In this document: positions 45,345-55,947 of the stretch, one piece after another | How the letters are laid out: each line of letters opens with the position of its first letter | Position numbering within the stretch: position 1 is the stretch's first letter | Assembly (NCBI RefSeq): GCF_036017065.1 | Contig: NZ_JAYXHR010000001.1 | Span: 1,178,001-1,242,000 of the forward strand | DNA length: 64,000 bases | From: Uliginosibacterium sp036017065 | GTDB lineage: Bacteria; Pseudomonadota; Gammaproteobacteria; Burkholderiales; Rhodocyclaceae | Reading direction: 5' to 3' | Made by a program: the position numbers and the translations under genes | Notes under the pieces: generated by a model | Told to the model about the DNA's origin: nothing | The model's input: only the letters and a program-made list of their open reading frames with translations | The model's database searches: none

Positions 45345-46043
45345 ATGGACGTTCTCGTCATAGACATCGGCGGTAGCTCGGTCAAGCTGTTCCAGTCCAG
45401 CACCCACGACGTGAGTCGTTTCGATTCCGGCCCCGAAATGAGGCCGGACGAATTCATCCGGCAGGTACAGGCGCACACCAGCGGCTGGTCTTATGACGTG
45501 GTGTCCATCGGCTACCCCGGTCGGGTCGGTCCAACCGGCCCGACCGAGGAGCCGGGCAATCTCGGGGACGGCTGGGTCGGCTTCGATTTCGAGGCCGCCC
45601 TGCAGCGCCCGATGCTGATGGTGAACGACGCCATCCTGCAGGCCCTCGGTGGCTACGCCGGCAACCGCATGCTGTTCCTGGGCCTGGGCACCGGGCTGGG
45701 CTCGGCGCTGGTCACCAGCTCGTTCGTGGTGCCGCTGGAACTCGGCGGCCTGCCCTACGACCGCGAGGAGATGCTGTGGGAACGGCTGGGCCGCGAGGGC
45801 CGCGAACGCTACGGGCACGAAGCCTGGATGGAGACGCTGACCGAAGCCGCCGTGCGCCTGCGCAACGCCTTGTGCGCCGACTACGTGCTGCTCGGCGGCG
45901 GTAACGCCGAACTGGTCGATCCACTGCCCGAGGGCGCCCACCGTGGTGGCAACGAAGATGCCTTCCTCGGCGGCGTGCGACTGTGGGAGGACGGCGTCAA
46001 GCATCACGAGGGCGACACGACACGCATGTGGTCCGTGCTCTGA
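45345..46043 (+). CDS. ROK family sugar kinase-like protein
   Basis: The 232-residue protein starts with a phosphate-binding loop (VLVIDIGGSSVKLF), has SIGYPGRVGP, the catalytic Asp in VNDAILQALGG (about 86-96) and an adenosine-binding GLGTGLGSALV. It resembles polyphosphate or ATP glucokinases of the ROK family. The ROK zinc motif (CxCGxxGC) is absent, as in polyphosphate glucokinases. Substrate is not proven. It lies 9 bp after the host-attachment gene and 33 bp before the HAD phosphatase. Confidence 0.83.
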   Translation: MDVLVIDIGGSSVKLFQSSTHDVSRFDSGPEMRPDEFIRQVQAHTSGWSYDVVSIGYPGRVGPTGPTEEPGNLGDGWVGFDFEAALQRPMLMVNDAILQALGGYAGNRMLFLGLGTGLGSALVTSSFVVPLELGGLPYDREEMLWERLGREGRERYGHEAWMETLTEAAVRLRNALCADYVLLGGGNAELVDPLPEGAHRGGNEDAFLGGVRLWEDGVKHHEGDTTRMWSVL

Positions 46044-46076
46044 CGCGCACGGACTTCCGCCACACGGAGGAAAGCA

Positions 46077-46790
46077 ATGAAGTACACGGTACTTGCCACC
46101 GACTACGACGGCACGCTGGCCAAGGACGGCGCGGTCGACGACACCACCCTGGACGCACTGCGCCGCCTGCGCGCATCCGGCCGCAGGCTGGTCATGGTGA
46201 CCGGCCGCGAGCTGCGCGACCTGGCCCTGATCTTCAACCACTTCGAACTCTTCGACCATATCGTCGCGGAGAACGGCGCGGTGGTTTACACCCCCTCCAC
46301 GCAGTCCACCCGCGGCCTTGCCGCCGCCCCGCCCCAGGCTTTCCTGGATCTGCTGTCGCAGCAGAACATCGGCGTGTCGGTCGGGCACTGCATCGTCGCC
46401 ACCTTCGAGCCGAACGAGCACGCGGTGCTGGCCGCGATCCGCGACCTCGGCATGGAGTGGCACGTGATCTTCAACAAGGGCGCCGTGATGGCCCTGCCCG
46501 CCAACGTGACCAAGGCCACCGGCCTGGCCGCGGTGCTGCAGGAGATGGACGTCTCGCCCGAGAACGTCGTCGGGGTGGGCGATGCCGAGAACGACCACGC
46601 CTTTGTACGGCGCTGCGGCCTGTCGGTCGCCGTGTCCAATGCCCTGCCCTCGCTGAAGGCCAACGTCGACCTGATTACGCAGAACGCGCGCGGGGCCGGT
46701 GTCACCGAGTTGATCGAGCGCCTGCTCGCCAACGATCTCGCCGACGTGTCACCCAACCCGGTGGTGCATGACCCGCTGATCGAAGCCTGA
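46077..46790 (+). CDS. HAD superfamily hydrolase, Cof-like
   Basis: The 237-residue phosphatase has motif I DYDGTLA (D9, D11), motif II MVTGR, Lys near 146 and motif III GVGDAENDHAF (about 164-174). A C2b-type cap follows motif II (VAENGAVVYTP). It belongs to the Cof/sucrose-phosphatase branch that removes phosphate from sugars. Following a ROK kinase suggests the two act on related phosphosugars. An AGGA site precedes ATG 46077. A frameshifted DUF72 gene converges 6 bp downstream. Confidence 0.85.
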   Translation: MKYTVLATDYDGTLAKDGAVDDTTLDALRRLRASGRRLVMVTGRELRDLALIFNHFELFDHIVAENGAVVYTPSTQSTRGLAAAPPQAFLDLLSQQNIGVSVGHCIVATFEPNEHAVLAAIRDLGMEWHVIFNKGAVMALPANVTKATGLAAVLQEMDVSPENVVGVGDAENDHAFVRRCGLSVAVSNALPSLKANVDLITQNARGAGVTELIERLLANDLADVSPNPVVHDPLIEA

Positions 46791-46796
46791 GCGGCT

Positions 46797-47802
46797 TCAC
46801 TCGGTCTTTGCCCGCGACGCCCGCGCCTTGCGCGCCGGTTTCGCAGGCTGCGTGTTCTCGTACGTGTTATGCCGCGGGATGCCCAGTTTCTCCAGCATCT
46901 GCATGGCGTTGTGCGGCGCCTGCTCCTTCTCCGTGTTGTCGAAGTAGCAGAACACGTCACGGTGCGCGCGGTGGCGCGGGCTCGTGTCCGTCATCACCGG
47001 CATGTCGGCAGGCTGCTCGCCGTCGTACCAGCTCAGGATGCGCACCGCCCAGGTGTCGAGGACCTTGTCCATGTAGTTGCTGTTGTACAGCTCGCTGTCG
47101 CCGTGGCAGGCGCAGGTACATGAAGTCCGTGCAGACGTCGCCGTACTCCGGCCAGCGACCACCGCTGTCGGCCACGACCAGCGCGACGCCATGCCTGCGC
47201 AGCATCTTCACGAAGTCCGCATCGACGAAGCTGTCGTGGCGGATCTCCACCGCATGACGCAGCACGCGCTTGGCGTCGTCCTCGCCGTCGTCCTGGCCGC
47301 CGTTCATCACGCCGGCTGTGGAGCGCGCAGACAGGTGCTTCTCTACGAAGGCGGAGGCAGCCTCCGCGTCATGCGGCAGGCAGGCCAGGAAGGCCTCGAA
47401 ACGCTCCGCGTCGAAACGGAACCAGGGCGGGAACTGCCAGAGCACCGGCCCCAGTTTCTCCTTCAGTTCGAAGATGCCGGAGGCCAGGAAGCGTGCGATG
47501 GGCGCCTCGATGTCCTGCAGCCGGCTCTGGTGCGTGACGCGCTGCGGCGCCTTCACGCTGAAGACGAAATCCTCCGGCGTCTGCGCATACCAGGTGGCAA
47601 AGTTCTCCGGCTTCTTCGCGCCGTAGAAAGTGCTGTTGATCTCGATGGTGGGCAGCGCGCGCGACGCGTAGGCCAGTTCGTCCTTCTGCGTCAGCGCATC
47701 GGGATAGAAGCCGTTGCGCCAGGGCTCGTACTTCCAGCCGGAAATGCCGACGCGCACCGCGCGCCGCATGCTGTCCCGCGACTTGTCGTCTGCCTGGCTC
47801 AT
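46797..47802 (-). pseudogene. DUF72 family gene with a single-base frameshift
   Basis: Reading the minus strand from 47802, a DUF72 protein (TIM-barrel, VRVGISGWKYEPWR, EINSTFYGAKK, APQRVTHQSRLQD) proceeds normally for about 230 residues. It then shifts frame near 47105-47106, where an extra base changes LRLHGDSELYNS into LRLPRRQ. The rest of the family C-terminus (HGDSELYNSNYMDK, ILSWYDGE, DVFCYFDNT) continues in another frame to 46797. Removing one G of the GG at 47105-47106 restores the expected protein. This is a recent mutation or a sequencing error. Function of DUF72 is unknown. Confidence 0.85.
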
Positions 47803-47908
47803 CGCAACCGCCTCTCTCGTCGTCGACCGCGTCGACCCTGTTGCCCGGTTCGACGCGACGGCGGCTGCTTGGTTCGGGGTGGCTCGATGGCGCGGGCGTG
47901 GTGCGCCG

Positions 47909-49462
47909 CTACTCCATGCTGGCGGCCAGCGCCGCCGACGACGCGCCGTTGCGCCTGGGCATGCGCAGCAACAGGACCAGCGGCACCGCGGCCAGCGTCA
48001 CCCACATCATCAGGCGGAAGTCCTGCAGGTAGGCCAGCACGGCGGCCTGCCGGGCCACCAGGGCATCGACGGCCGCCAGCCCCTGCGGTGTCTGCAGGTC
48101 TACCAGCCCGTGCTGCACGGCATCCGCGAGCGACGGGTTGAACGGCGAGATGTACTGCGCGAACACGGCATGGTTGGCCTGCATACGCTGGGCCAGGTAG
48201 GTGATGACCACCGAGATGCCGATGCTGCTGCCGATGTTGCGCATCAGGCTGTAGAGCGCCGTCCCCTCGGTGCGGAACCGCGGCGCGAGCGTCGAGAAGG
48301 TGATGGTCGACAGCGGCACGAAGATGAAGCCCAGCCCCAGGCCCTGCGTGACGCCGGTACGCACCACGTCCCACGCGGTGATGTCGGTGGTGAACAGCGT
48401 CATCTCGTAGAGCGACAGGCTGGTGAGCCCCAGCCCGACGAGGATCTTGAGTCGCGCATCCACCTTGCCGACCAGCTTGCCGACCACCACCATCGCCACC
48501 ATGGTGCCCAGGCCACGCGGGGCCAGCACCATGCCCACGTCGACGACCGGGTAGCCCATCAGGTTCTGCAGGAACGGGGGCAGCAGCGCCATGGTGGCGA
48601 GCAGGATCACCCCCACCACGAAGATGAACACCAGCCCCACGCTGAAGTTGCGGTCACGGAAGATCGCCGGCTCCACGAAGGGCTGCGGGTGCGTCAGGAT
48701 GTGGGCGACGAAGAGGTACATGGCAAAGCCGGCAAGGAGCGCCTCCACCACGATCTCCGGGCTGGCGAACCAGTCCAGCGAGTGGCCGCGGTCCAGCATC
48801 ATCTGCAGCGCCCCCACGGCCACCGCCAGCGCGGCGAAGCCGAACAGGTCGAAGCGACGGCTGTCGTCCTTCGGCGTCTCGCGCAGGTAGGCCACCAGCC
48901 CAAGCCAGGCCATCAGCCCGAAAGGCAGGTTGATGTAGAACACCCAGCGCCAGTTGTAGTACTCGGTCAGCCAGCCGCCGAGCGAAGGCCCGAGGATGGG
49001 GCCGACCATCACGCCCACGCCCCACATCGCCATGGCCGAGCCGTGCTGCTCGGGCGGGTAGGTGTCCAGCAGCACGGCCTGCGACAGGGGCACCAGGCTC
49101 GCGCCGAACACGCCCTGCAACAGGCGGAATGCGACGATCTGCTCCAGGTTCTGCGCCGCGCCGCACAGCATGGAGGTCAGCGTGAAACCGACGACCGACC
49201 ACAGGAACACCCGCTTGCGCCCCAGGCGTGCCGACAGGAAACCGGTCAGCGGCATGCAGATGGCGGCCGCCACGATGTAGGAGGTCAGCACCCAGGAAAT
49301 CTGGTCCTGGGTGGCGCCCATCGCGCCCTGCATGTGCGGCAGGGCCACGTTGGCGATGGTGGTGTCCAGCGCCTGCATGATGGTGGCCAGCATCACCGCC
49401 AGCGTGATCATGCTGCGATGGCCGGCATCCACCCCGCCCGCCGGTGCCTGCGTGCTGTGCAT
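47909..49462 (-). CDS. DHA2 family multidrug efflux MFS transporter (EmrB-like)
   Basis: The 517-residue protein has 14 hydrophobic helices. Motif D1 (LDTTIANVALPHMQGAMG), motif A (GFLSARLGRKRVFLW) and motif C (GVMVGPILGPSLGGWL) are visible. It matches EmrB/QacA proton-coupled efflux pumps. It is 8 bp after the EmrA-like adaptor gene, completing a MarR-EmrA-EmrB operon. An outer-membrane partner such as TolC is not encoded here. Substrates are unknown, though hydrophobic drugs or phenolics are usual. Confidence 0.92.
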   Translation of the reverse strand: MHSTQAPAGGVDAGHRSMITLAVMLATIMQALDTTIANVALPHMQGAMGATQDQISWVLTSYIVAAAICMPLTGFLSARLGRKRVFLWSVVGFTLTSMLCGAAQNLEQIVAFRLLQGVFGASLVPLSQAVLLDTYPPEQHGSAMAMWGVGVMVGPILGPSLGGWLTEYYNWRWVFYINLPFGLMAWLGLVAYLRETPKDDSRRFDLFGFAALAVAVGALQMMLDRGHSLDWFASPEIVVEALLAGFAMYLFVAHILTHPQPFVEPAIFRDRNFSVGLVFIFVVGVILLATMALLPPFLQNLMGYPVVDVGMVLAPRGLGTMVAMVVVGKLVGKVDARLKILVGLGLTSLSLYEMTLFTTDITAWDVVRTGVTQGLGLGFIFVPLSTITFSTLAPRFRTEGTALYSLMRNIGSSIGISVVITYLAQRMQANHAVFAQYISPFNPSLADAVQHGLVDLQTPQGLAAVDALVARQAAVLAYLQDFRLMMWVTLAAVPLVLLLRMPRRNGASSAALAASME

Positions 49463-49470
49463 GGCGGAAC

Positions 49471-50544
49471 TCAGATGCGCATGCCCAGCAGGCTGCGGCG
49501 GTGTCCGGTATCGATCTTCACCACGGCGCTGAGGCCGGCGCGCAGCGCGGGCATGTCGGCGGCATCATCCAGGCGGATGCGCACCGACACGCGCTGGGCC
49601 ACCTTCACCCAGTTGCCGGTGGCGTTCTGCGCGGGAAGGATGGAGAACTCCGAACCGGTGGCCGGGCTCAGGCTGTCCACCTCGCCCAGCCATTCGCGGC
49701 CAGGGTAGGTATCGATCTCGATGCGCACCGGCTGGCCCGGCTGCACGTAGGTCAGGTCGGTCTCGGTGTAGTTGGCCTCGACCCACAGCGAGCCACCGGC
49801 CACCAGCGCCATTGCGGTGGTGCCGGCCGTGACGTACTGGCCGGGCTTGGGCGGCTTGCTGACGATGCCCGCCACGGCGGCATGCACTTCGGTGCGCGCG
49901 AGGTTCAGGCGCGCCTCGTTGAGCGAGGCCAGCGCCGCGCGGTAGCGCGGGTGCTGCTCCACCGGCGTGTCGACGCCGTTGAGGGACTCGGCGATCTGGC
50001 GCAGGTCCTGTTCCTGGGTGGATATCTCCAGCGCGGCGAGGTCGGCCCCCTGACGCGCTTCGTCGAACTTGGCGGCGGACACGAAGTTGCGTGCCACCAG
50101 GTCGGCCTGCCGCTTCTCCTCACGCATCGCGAAGTCGCGCTTGCTGCGGGCCACCGCCAGTTCCGCCTGCTTGGCGCGGTAGCTGGCCCTCACGGCCGCG
50201 AGATCGGTACGCACCTCCGCCAGTCCAGCCTCGGCACGGGCCACGGCAACCTGGAAGGGTGCGGGGTCGAGGCGGAACAGCACCTGGCCGGTCTTCACCG
50301 CCTGGTTCTCCTCCACCAGCACTTCTCGCACGGTGCCGGACACCTCGGCGCTGATCGGCACCTTGTCCGCCTTCACATAGGCGTTGTCGGTCTCGACGAA
50401 GCGTCCGCCGTGCAGGTACAGCGCCGTCCCGGCCGCTGCCGCGACCAGCGGCACGACCACCAGCAGCAGCAAGCGGCGGCTGCGGTTCTTCGGTGACACG
50501 GCGACTGCCGTCGACGTGGAGGAGTTGCCGTCTTGCGTTTCCAT
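49471..50544 (-). CDS. EmrA-like membrane fusion protein
   Basis: The 357-residue HlyD-family adaptor has a short cytoplasmic N-terminus and one transmembrane helix (about 24-45). A lipoyl/barrel-sandwich part follows with ADKVPISAEVSGTVREVLVE, then coiled-coil arms (AELAVARSKRDFAMREEKRQ) and a beta-barrel with GGSLWVEANYTETDLTYV. It bridges the EmrB pump and an outer-membrane channel. The gene lies 42 bp downstream of the MarR gene, and its stop is 8 bp before EmrB. Confidence 0.91.
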   Translation of the reverse strand: METQDGNSSTSTAVAVSPKNRSRRLLLLVVVPLVAAAAGTALYLHGGRFVETDNAYVKADKVPISAEVSGTVREVLVEENQAVKTGQVLFRLDPAPFQVAVARAEAGLAEVRTDLAAVRASYRAKQAELAVARSKRDFAMREEKRQADLVARNFVSAAKFDEARQGADLAALEISTQEQDLRQIAESLNGVDTPVEQHPRYRAALASLNEARLNLARTEVHAAVAGIVSKPPKPGQYVTAGTTAMALVAGGSLWVEANYTETDLTYVQPGQPVRIEIDTYPGREWLGEVDSLSPATGSEFSILPAQNATGNWVKVAQRVSVRIRLDDAADMPALRAGLSAVVKIDTGHRRSLLGMRI

Positions 50545-50586
50545 GCTTCCCTGCTCTTTCCTGCCTGCTATGTTGGTGTCCGCGGC

Positions 50587-51024
50587 TCAGCGGGCGGACA
50601 GGTTGCCGCGCATCGTTTCCAGCGCGTTCATCAGGGCGGCGGACTGTTCCGCGTCCAGGCAGCGCAATGCTTCCGAGCGCACCGCGCGCGCCACCCGTTC
50701 GATCAGCGCCAGCTTCTCCGCCGCCGCCACCCCGAGGTGGATCTGGTAGGCGCGCCGGTCATTCGGATCAGGCCGGCGCTCCACCAGCCTGTCGGCCTCC
50801 AGCGCGTCGATCAGCCTGGCGAGGGTGATGGGCTGCATTTCCAGCAGCTCGGCCACGTCGATCTGTCGCACACCCTGGTTGCGCGACACATGCAGCAGCA
50901 CCCGCGCCTGTGCCAGCGTCAGCCCGCCCTGCTCGGCCTCCAGCTTCTGCATGAAGCGGCGGCGCATCAGCCGGGAGACATCGGTGAGGAGGAACCCCAC
51001 GCTTTCGGTTCTGGTGGAAGCCAT
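50587..51024 (-). CDS. MarR family transcriptional regulator
   Basis: The 145-residue regulator has the winged helix-turn-helix core (VLLHVSRNQGVRQIDVAELL, recognition helix PITLARLIDALE) and the wing DPNDRRAYQIHL typical of MarR. It leads the efflux operon and so probably represses its own promoter at 51052-51079. ATG 51024 is the first in-frame start after the promoter; an in-frame start further upstream would lie in the terminator of katG and is rejected. Confidence 0.92.
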   Translation of the reverse strand: MASTRTESVGFLLTDVSRLMRRRFMQKLEAEQGGLTLAQARVLLHVSRNQGVRQIDVAELLEMQPITLARLIDALEADRLVERRPDPNDRRAYQIHLGVAAAEKLALIERVARAVRSEALRCLDAEQSAALMNALETMRGNLSAR

Positions 51025-51051
51025 GTGCAGCCTATATCGTATATGTTGCTT

Positions 51052-51079
51052 ATTATATTGCCGGTACACGACATTGCAA
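51052..51079 (-). promoter_or_regulatory. Sigma-70-type promoter of the MarR-EmrAB operon
   Basis: On the minus strand TTGCAA (51074-51079) and a perfect TATAAT (51052-51057) are separated by 16 bp. The start codon lies 28 bp downstream. Directly between -10 and ATG is the imperfect palindrome ATATACGATATA (about 51033-51044), a plausible MarR operator that would block transcription. Positions are read by eye. Confidence 0.7.
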
Positions 51080-51169
51080 GCGGCACGCTGTAACGGATCG
51101 TGGCGGATTCCGGCAAAACGCCACCGCACCCCGACCTGCCACGCGGGAGCTGACTCACCACGAGCCCAG

Positions 51170-51201
51170 AAAAAAGCGCCGGGCATGCCCGGCGCTTTTT
51201 T
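51170..51201 (-). terminator. Rho-independent terminator after katG
   Basis: AAAAAAGCGCCGGGC at 51170-51184 is complementary to GCCCGGCGCTTTTTT at 51187-51201, with a minimal apical loop. On the minus strand it comes 22 bp after the katG stop, with a U tract following. It also shields the MarR promoter from katG read-through. Confidence 0.9.
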
Positions 51202-51222
51202 AACCTTCAGGTCGGCGAAAAA

Positions 51223-53475
<2,253 letters not shown>

Positions 53476-53777
53476 GAGCTTCTCCTCTGAATCAGGGAAA
53501 TCGGTCAGACTCGGCATGTCCCGTGAATGGCATCCGGGTATTACGCAGGTCGGCAGCTTTCGCGGCCATTTCCTGCGGCTCTTTCCTGCTGCCGGTACCC
53601 ATCAGGATAGTTCTGCCCGCCTTTGGTTTCTGCCCATCGGGACGATAGTTGCCGAATCACAGGAAGGCTTGACGAGGGTCAAGCCAGCGCGCCGGATGAG
53701 GCCTCGCAGCATGGGGCGGCTGAATACGGACGATGCCCCGGGAAAATGCCCCGGGAGAATGACGTGAGGAAATGAGG
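53476..53777. promoter_or_regulatory. Divergent region between katG and the GNAT gene
   Basis: This 302-bp region carries the katG promoter. Two GATAGTT elements at 53606-53612 and 53644-53650, 38 bp apart, could be weak OxyR-like half-sites, but the full OxyR pattern is not present. No consensus -35/-10 pair was fixed. Confidence 0.35.
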
Positions 53778-54194
53778 ATGATCGTCACCCGGCCCGCCAT
53801 GCCGGCGGAATTCGCCGACGCGCAGCGCTTCTACGACGCCTGCGGCTACGGTGGCGCAGCCATCGTTCCGACCGACACGGTCATCCTCGCCAGGGAGCAG
53901 GAGCGCATCGTCGCCATCGGCCGCCTCTGCCACGAAGGCGGCCTGCTGTGCCTGCGTGGCATGCAGGTACACCAGGACTTCCAGCGACAGGGACTCGGGA
54001 CACAGGTGCTGCGCGAGCTGGAACGCGCGATCGGCGATACGCCCTGCTACTGCCTGCCGTACGGTCACCTCGTGACGTTCTATGCGCAGGCCGGCTTCGC
54101 GCGTGTCGGCCCGGATGAACTGCCCGAGCTGCTACGGGAGCGGCTGGCGAACAACCTGCAGCGCGGGCTGGATGTGATCGCGATGGTTCGCTGA
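53778..54194 (+). CDS. GNAT family N-acetyltransferase
   Basis: The 138-residue protein has the acetyl-CoA binding motif A VHQDFQRQGLGTQVLRELE (about 63-81) and the segment FYAQAGFARVG near the C-terminus. GNAT enzymes transfer acetyl groups to amines; the substrate is unknown. A GAGGA site at 53766-53770 suits the start at 53778 (spacing 7) better than the ATG at 53772. It diverges from katG and ends 116 bp before the sigma-54-type regulator gene. Confidence 0.85.
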   Translation: MIVTRPAMPAEFADAQRFYDACGYGGAAIVPTDTVILAREQERIVAIGRLCHEGGLLCLRGMQVHQDFQRQGLGTQVLRELERAIGDTPCYCLPYGHLVTFYAQAGFARVGPDELPELLRERLANNLQRGLDVIAMVR

Positions 54195-54310
54195 GCTCAC
54201 TCCGCTCCGTAGCGGTGATCCGCAAAGCAACCCACCACGGCCTTCATGACCAATGGAACGGGTAAGTTACCGCTGCGCGCCGAACCCACCCTGAGCGACA
54301 GTCGCCTGCC

Positions 54311-55417
54311 TCAATCCTTCTCCAGCAACCCGAAGCGCTTCAACTGCGTGCGCACCACGTTGCGGGACACCGACAGGCACTTCGCGGTCTGCACCTGGTT
54401 GCCCTTGCAGTGGCGGAAGGCGCTGCTGACGAGTGAGCGTTCGACCAGTTCGTAGAGGTCAGGCTGGCCTTGCACGAAGAGGCGGCCGAAGAGGACTTCC
54501 AGCGCGCTGAGCACGAGGTCGGCGTCGGCTTGCGAGCCGGGTTCGCACACCGGGAAGGTGGGTTCGCCACTCGCCTGCAAGAGGCGCAGGTCGGCGGCGC
54601 CGATGCGGCCATCGCGGCTGACGATCATCGCGTAGTGCACGGTGTTCTCCAGCTCGCGGAGGTTGCCGTGCCAGGGGTGGGCGCGCAGCAGCGCTTCGGC
54701 CTCCGGCGTCACCTCCACCTCCTGGTGGCCGAGCTTGGGGCCGTAGAGCTGGGCGAAATACCGCACCAGGGCGATGACGTCGTCCGCCCGCCCGCGCAGC
54801 GGCAACAGGCGCACCGGTGCGACGTTGAGCTGGTAGTACAGATCCTCGCGGAACTCGCCGGACCTCACCACGCTGGCGAGATCGGTGCCGGCCGCGACGA
54901 TAAGCCGCGTGTCGATGCCGACCGGAATGCTGGCACCGGTGCGCTGGATGCGTCGCTCCTGCAGCGCGTGCAACAGCTTGACCTGCAGTGCGGGCGACAG
55001 CGCCTCGATCTCGTCGAGGAACAGGCTGCCACCACGCGCGGCCTCGAAACAGCCCTCCACCTCTCTCGGGCTGCCGTCGGGGCCGGGCAGGTCTTCGTAG
55101 CCGAAGAGTTCCAGCTCGGCGCGCGCCGGGTCCAGCGCCTTGCAGTTCACGAAGACGTAGGGGCCGCGGCGCTGGCTGGCGTGGTGCAGGTACTCCGCCA
55201 CCATGGCCTTGCCGGAACCGAGCTCGCCGAGGATCAGCGCGGGCGCATCGCTGCGCGCCAGCCGGTCGAGGAAGGCGCGTAGCGGCGCGTAGTAGGGACT
55301 GTCGAACAACAGTGCCTGGATGCGCGCCAGCAGCACGCTGCGTGAACGGCGCAGCCCCTCCTGGATGGCCGGGTGCTCGCGCAGGCGCGGGGTATGCGAC
55401 TGGGTGGGTGGGGTCAT
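54311..55417 (-). CDS. SfnR-like AAA+ regulator lacking the GAFTGA loop
   Basis: The 368-residue protein has a short N-terminus with no sensory domain. Its AAA+ core has Walker A GELGSGK (64-70), Walker B LFLDE (132-136) and RSGEFREDLYYQLNV, and it ends in a Fis-type helix-turn-helix (NQVQTAKCLSVSRNVVRTQL). It looks like an NtrC-family activator of the SfnR type, often linked to sulfur starvation. The GAFTGA loop after ELFGYE (103-108) is replaced by LPGPDGSPRE, so contact with sigma-54 is doubtful. A GAGGAGG site precedes ATG 55417. It is divergent from the sulfonate-type transporter. Confidence 0.85.
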   Translation of the reverse strand: MTPPTQSHTPRLREHPAIQEGLRRSRSVLLARIQALLFDSPYYAPLRAFLDRLARSDAPALILGELGSGKAMVAEYLHHASQRRGPYVFVNCKALDPARAELELFGYEDLPGPDGSPREVEGCFEAARGGSLFLDEIEALSPALQVKLLHALQERRIQRTGASIPVGIDTRLIVAAGTDLASVVRSGEFREDLYYQLNVAPVRLLPLRGRADDVIALVRYFAQLYGPKLGHQEVEVTPEAEALLRAHPWHGNLRELENTVHYAMIVSRDGRIGAADLRLLQASGEPTFPVCEPGSQADADLVLSALEVLFGRLFVQGQPDLYELVERSLVSSAFRHCKGNQVQTAKCLSVSRNVVRTQLKRFGLLEKD

Positions 55418-55947
55418 GCGCCTGCCTCCTCGTCTGTATGGAACCGGCCGCGGGGCCGGATCACCGATCTGCCTGCAGGTGTGCAAAGAGCATGCCGGGC
55501 CGGTGCACACGGAAGAACCAGCGGCCTCGCGCCCCCGCAGGACCTGCCGGGCATAGGCATCAGCGGTCAGGGACGCGTGTGCGGCGGTGCCTGTGCCGGG
55601 ACATCCGTTTGCTGCGCAGCACGCACCGGGCTGCGCCGCTGCTGCGTATTGGCCACCCGGCCGCAGCGACTGCTGGTTTTTCATCAGCACACCCGGTGCA
55701 ACTGCTGCACAGCCAACACCGGCCAGCGCACAACCCGGCTCGTAAATCACCGCGCGAAATCGCGAGCGTCGCGCGCAAATACCGGCGCGGCCAGCTCCCC
55801 ACGGGGTTTCCCGCCCCGGCCACGGGAATGACATACGGGTTTCGGCAGCAATGGCATGGAACCTGCTGACCACCCTGCATTCCGTGCGGCAACGCCAGCG
55901 CTGCACGGCCCACACAGACGCCCATCAAGGGCACGGAGCACAGCGCA
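55418..55947 (+). promoter_or_regulatory. Divergent control region with sigma-54 promoter
   Basis: The 530-bp region separates the regulator and ABC transporter genes. A perfect palindrome TGCTGCGCAGCA sits at 55610-55621 and could be an upstream activator site. A strong sigma-54-type promoter lies at 55852-55867. No other gene is recognised. Confidence 0.55.
55852..55867 (+). promoter_or_regulatory. Sigma-54 (-24/-12) promoter
   Basis: TGGCATGGAACCTGCT matches the consensus TGGCACGNNNNTTGCT at all but two defined bases, and the essential GG and GC are exactly 10 bases apart. Transcription should start near 55878, giving a leader of about 70 nt before the ABC ATPase start at 55948. The match is by eye. 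Confidence 0.75.

Noticed and set aside
47714..49708. Long plus-strand frame rich in His, Gln and Arg opposite the EmrB gene
   Set aside because: It is a mirror of a real membrane transporter on the other strand, with a low-complexity composition and no known motif.
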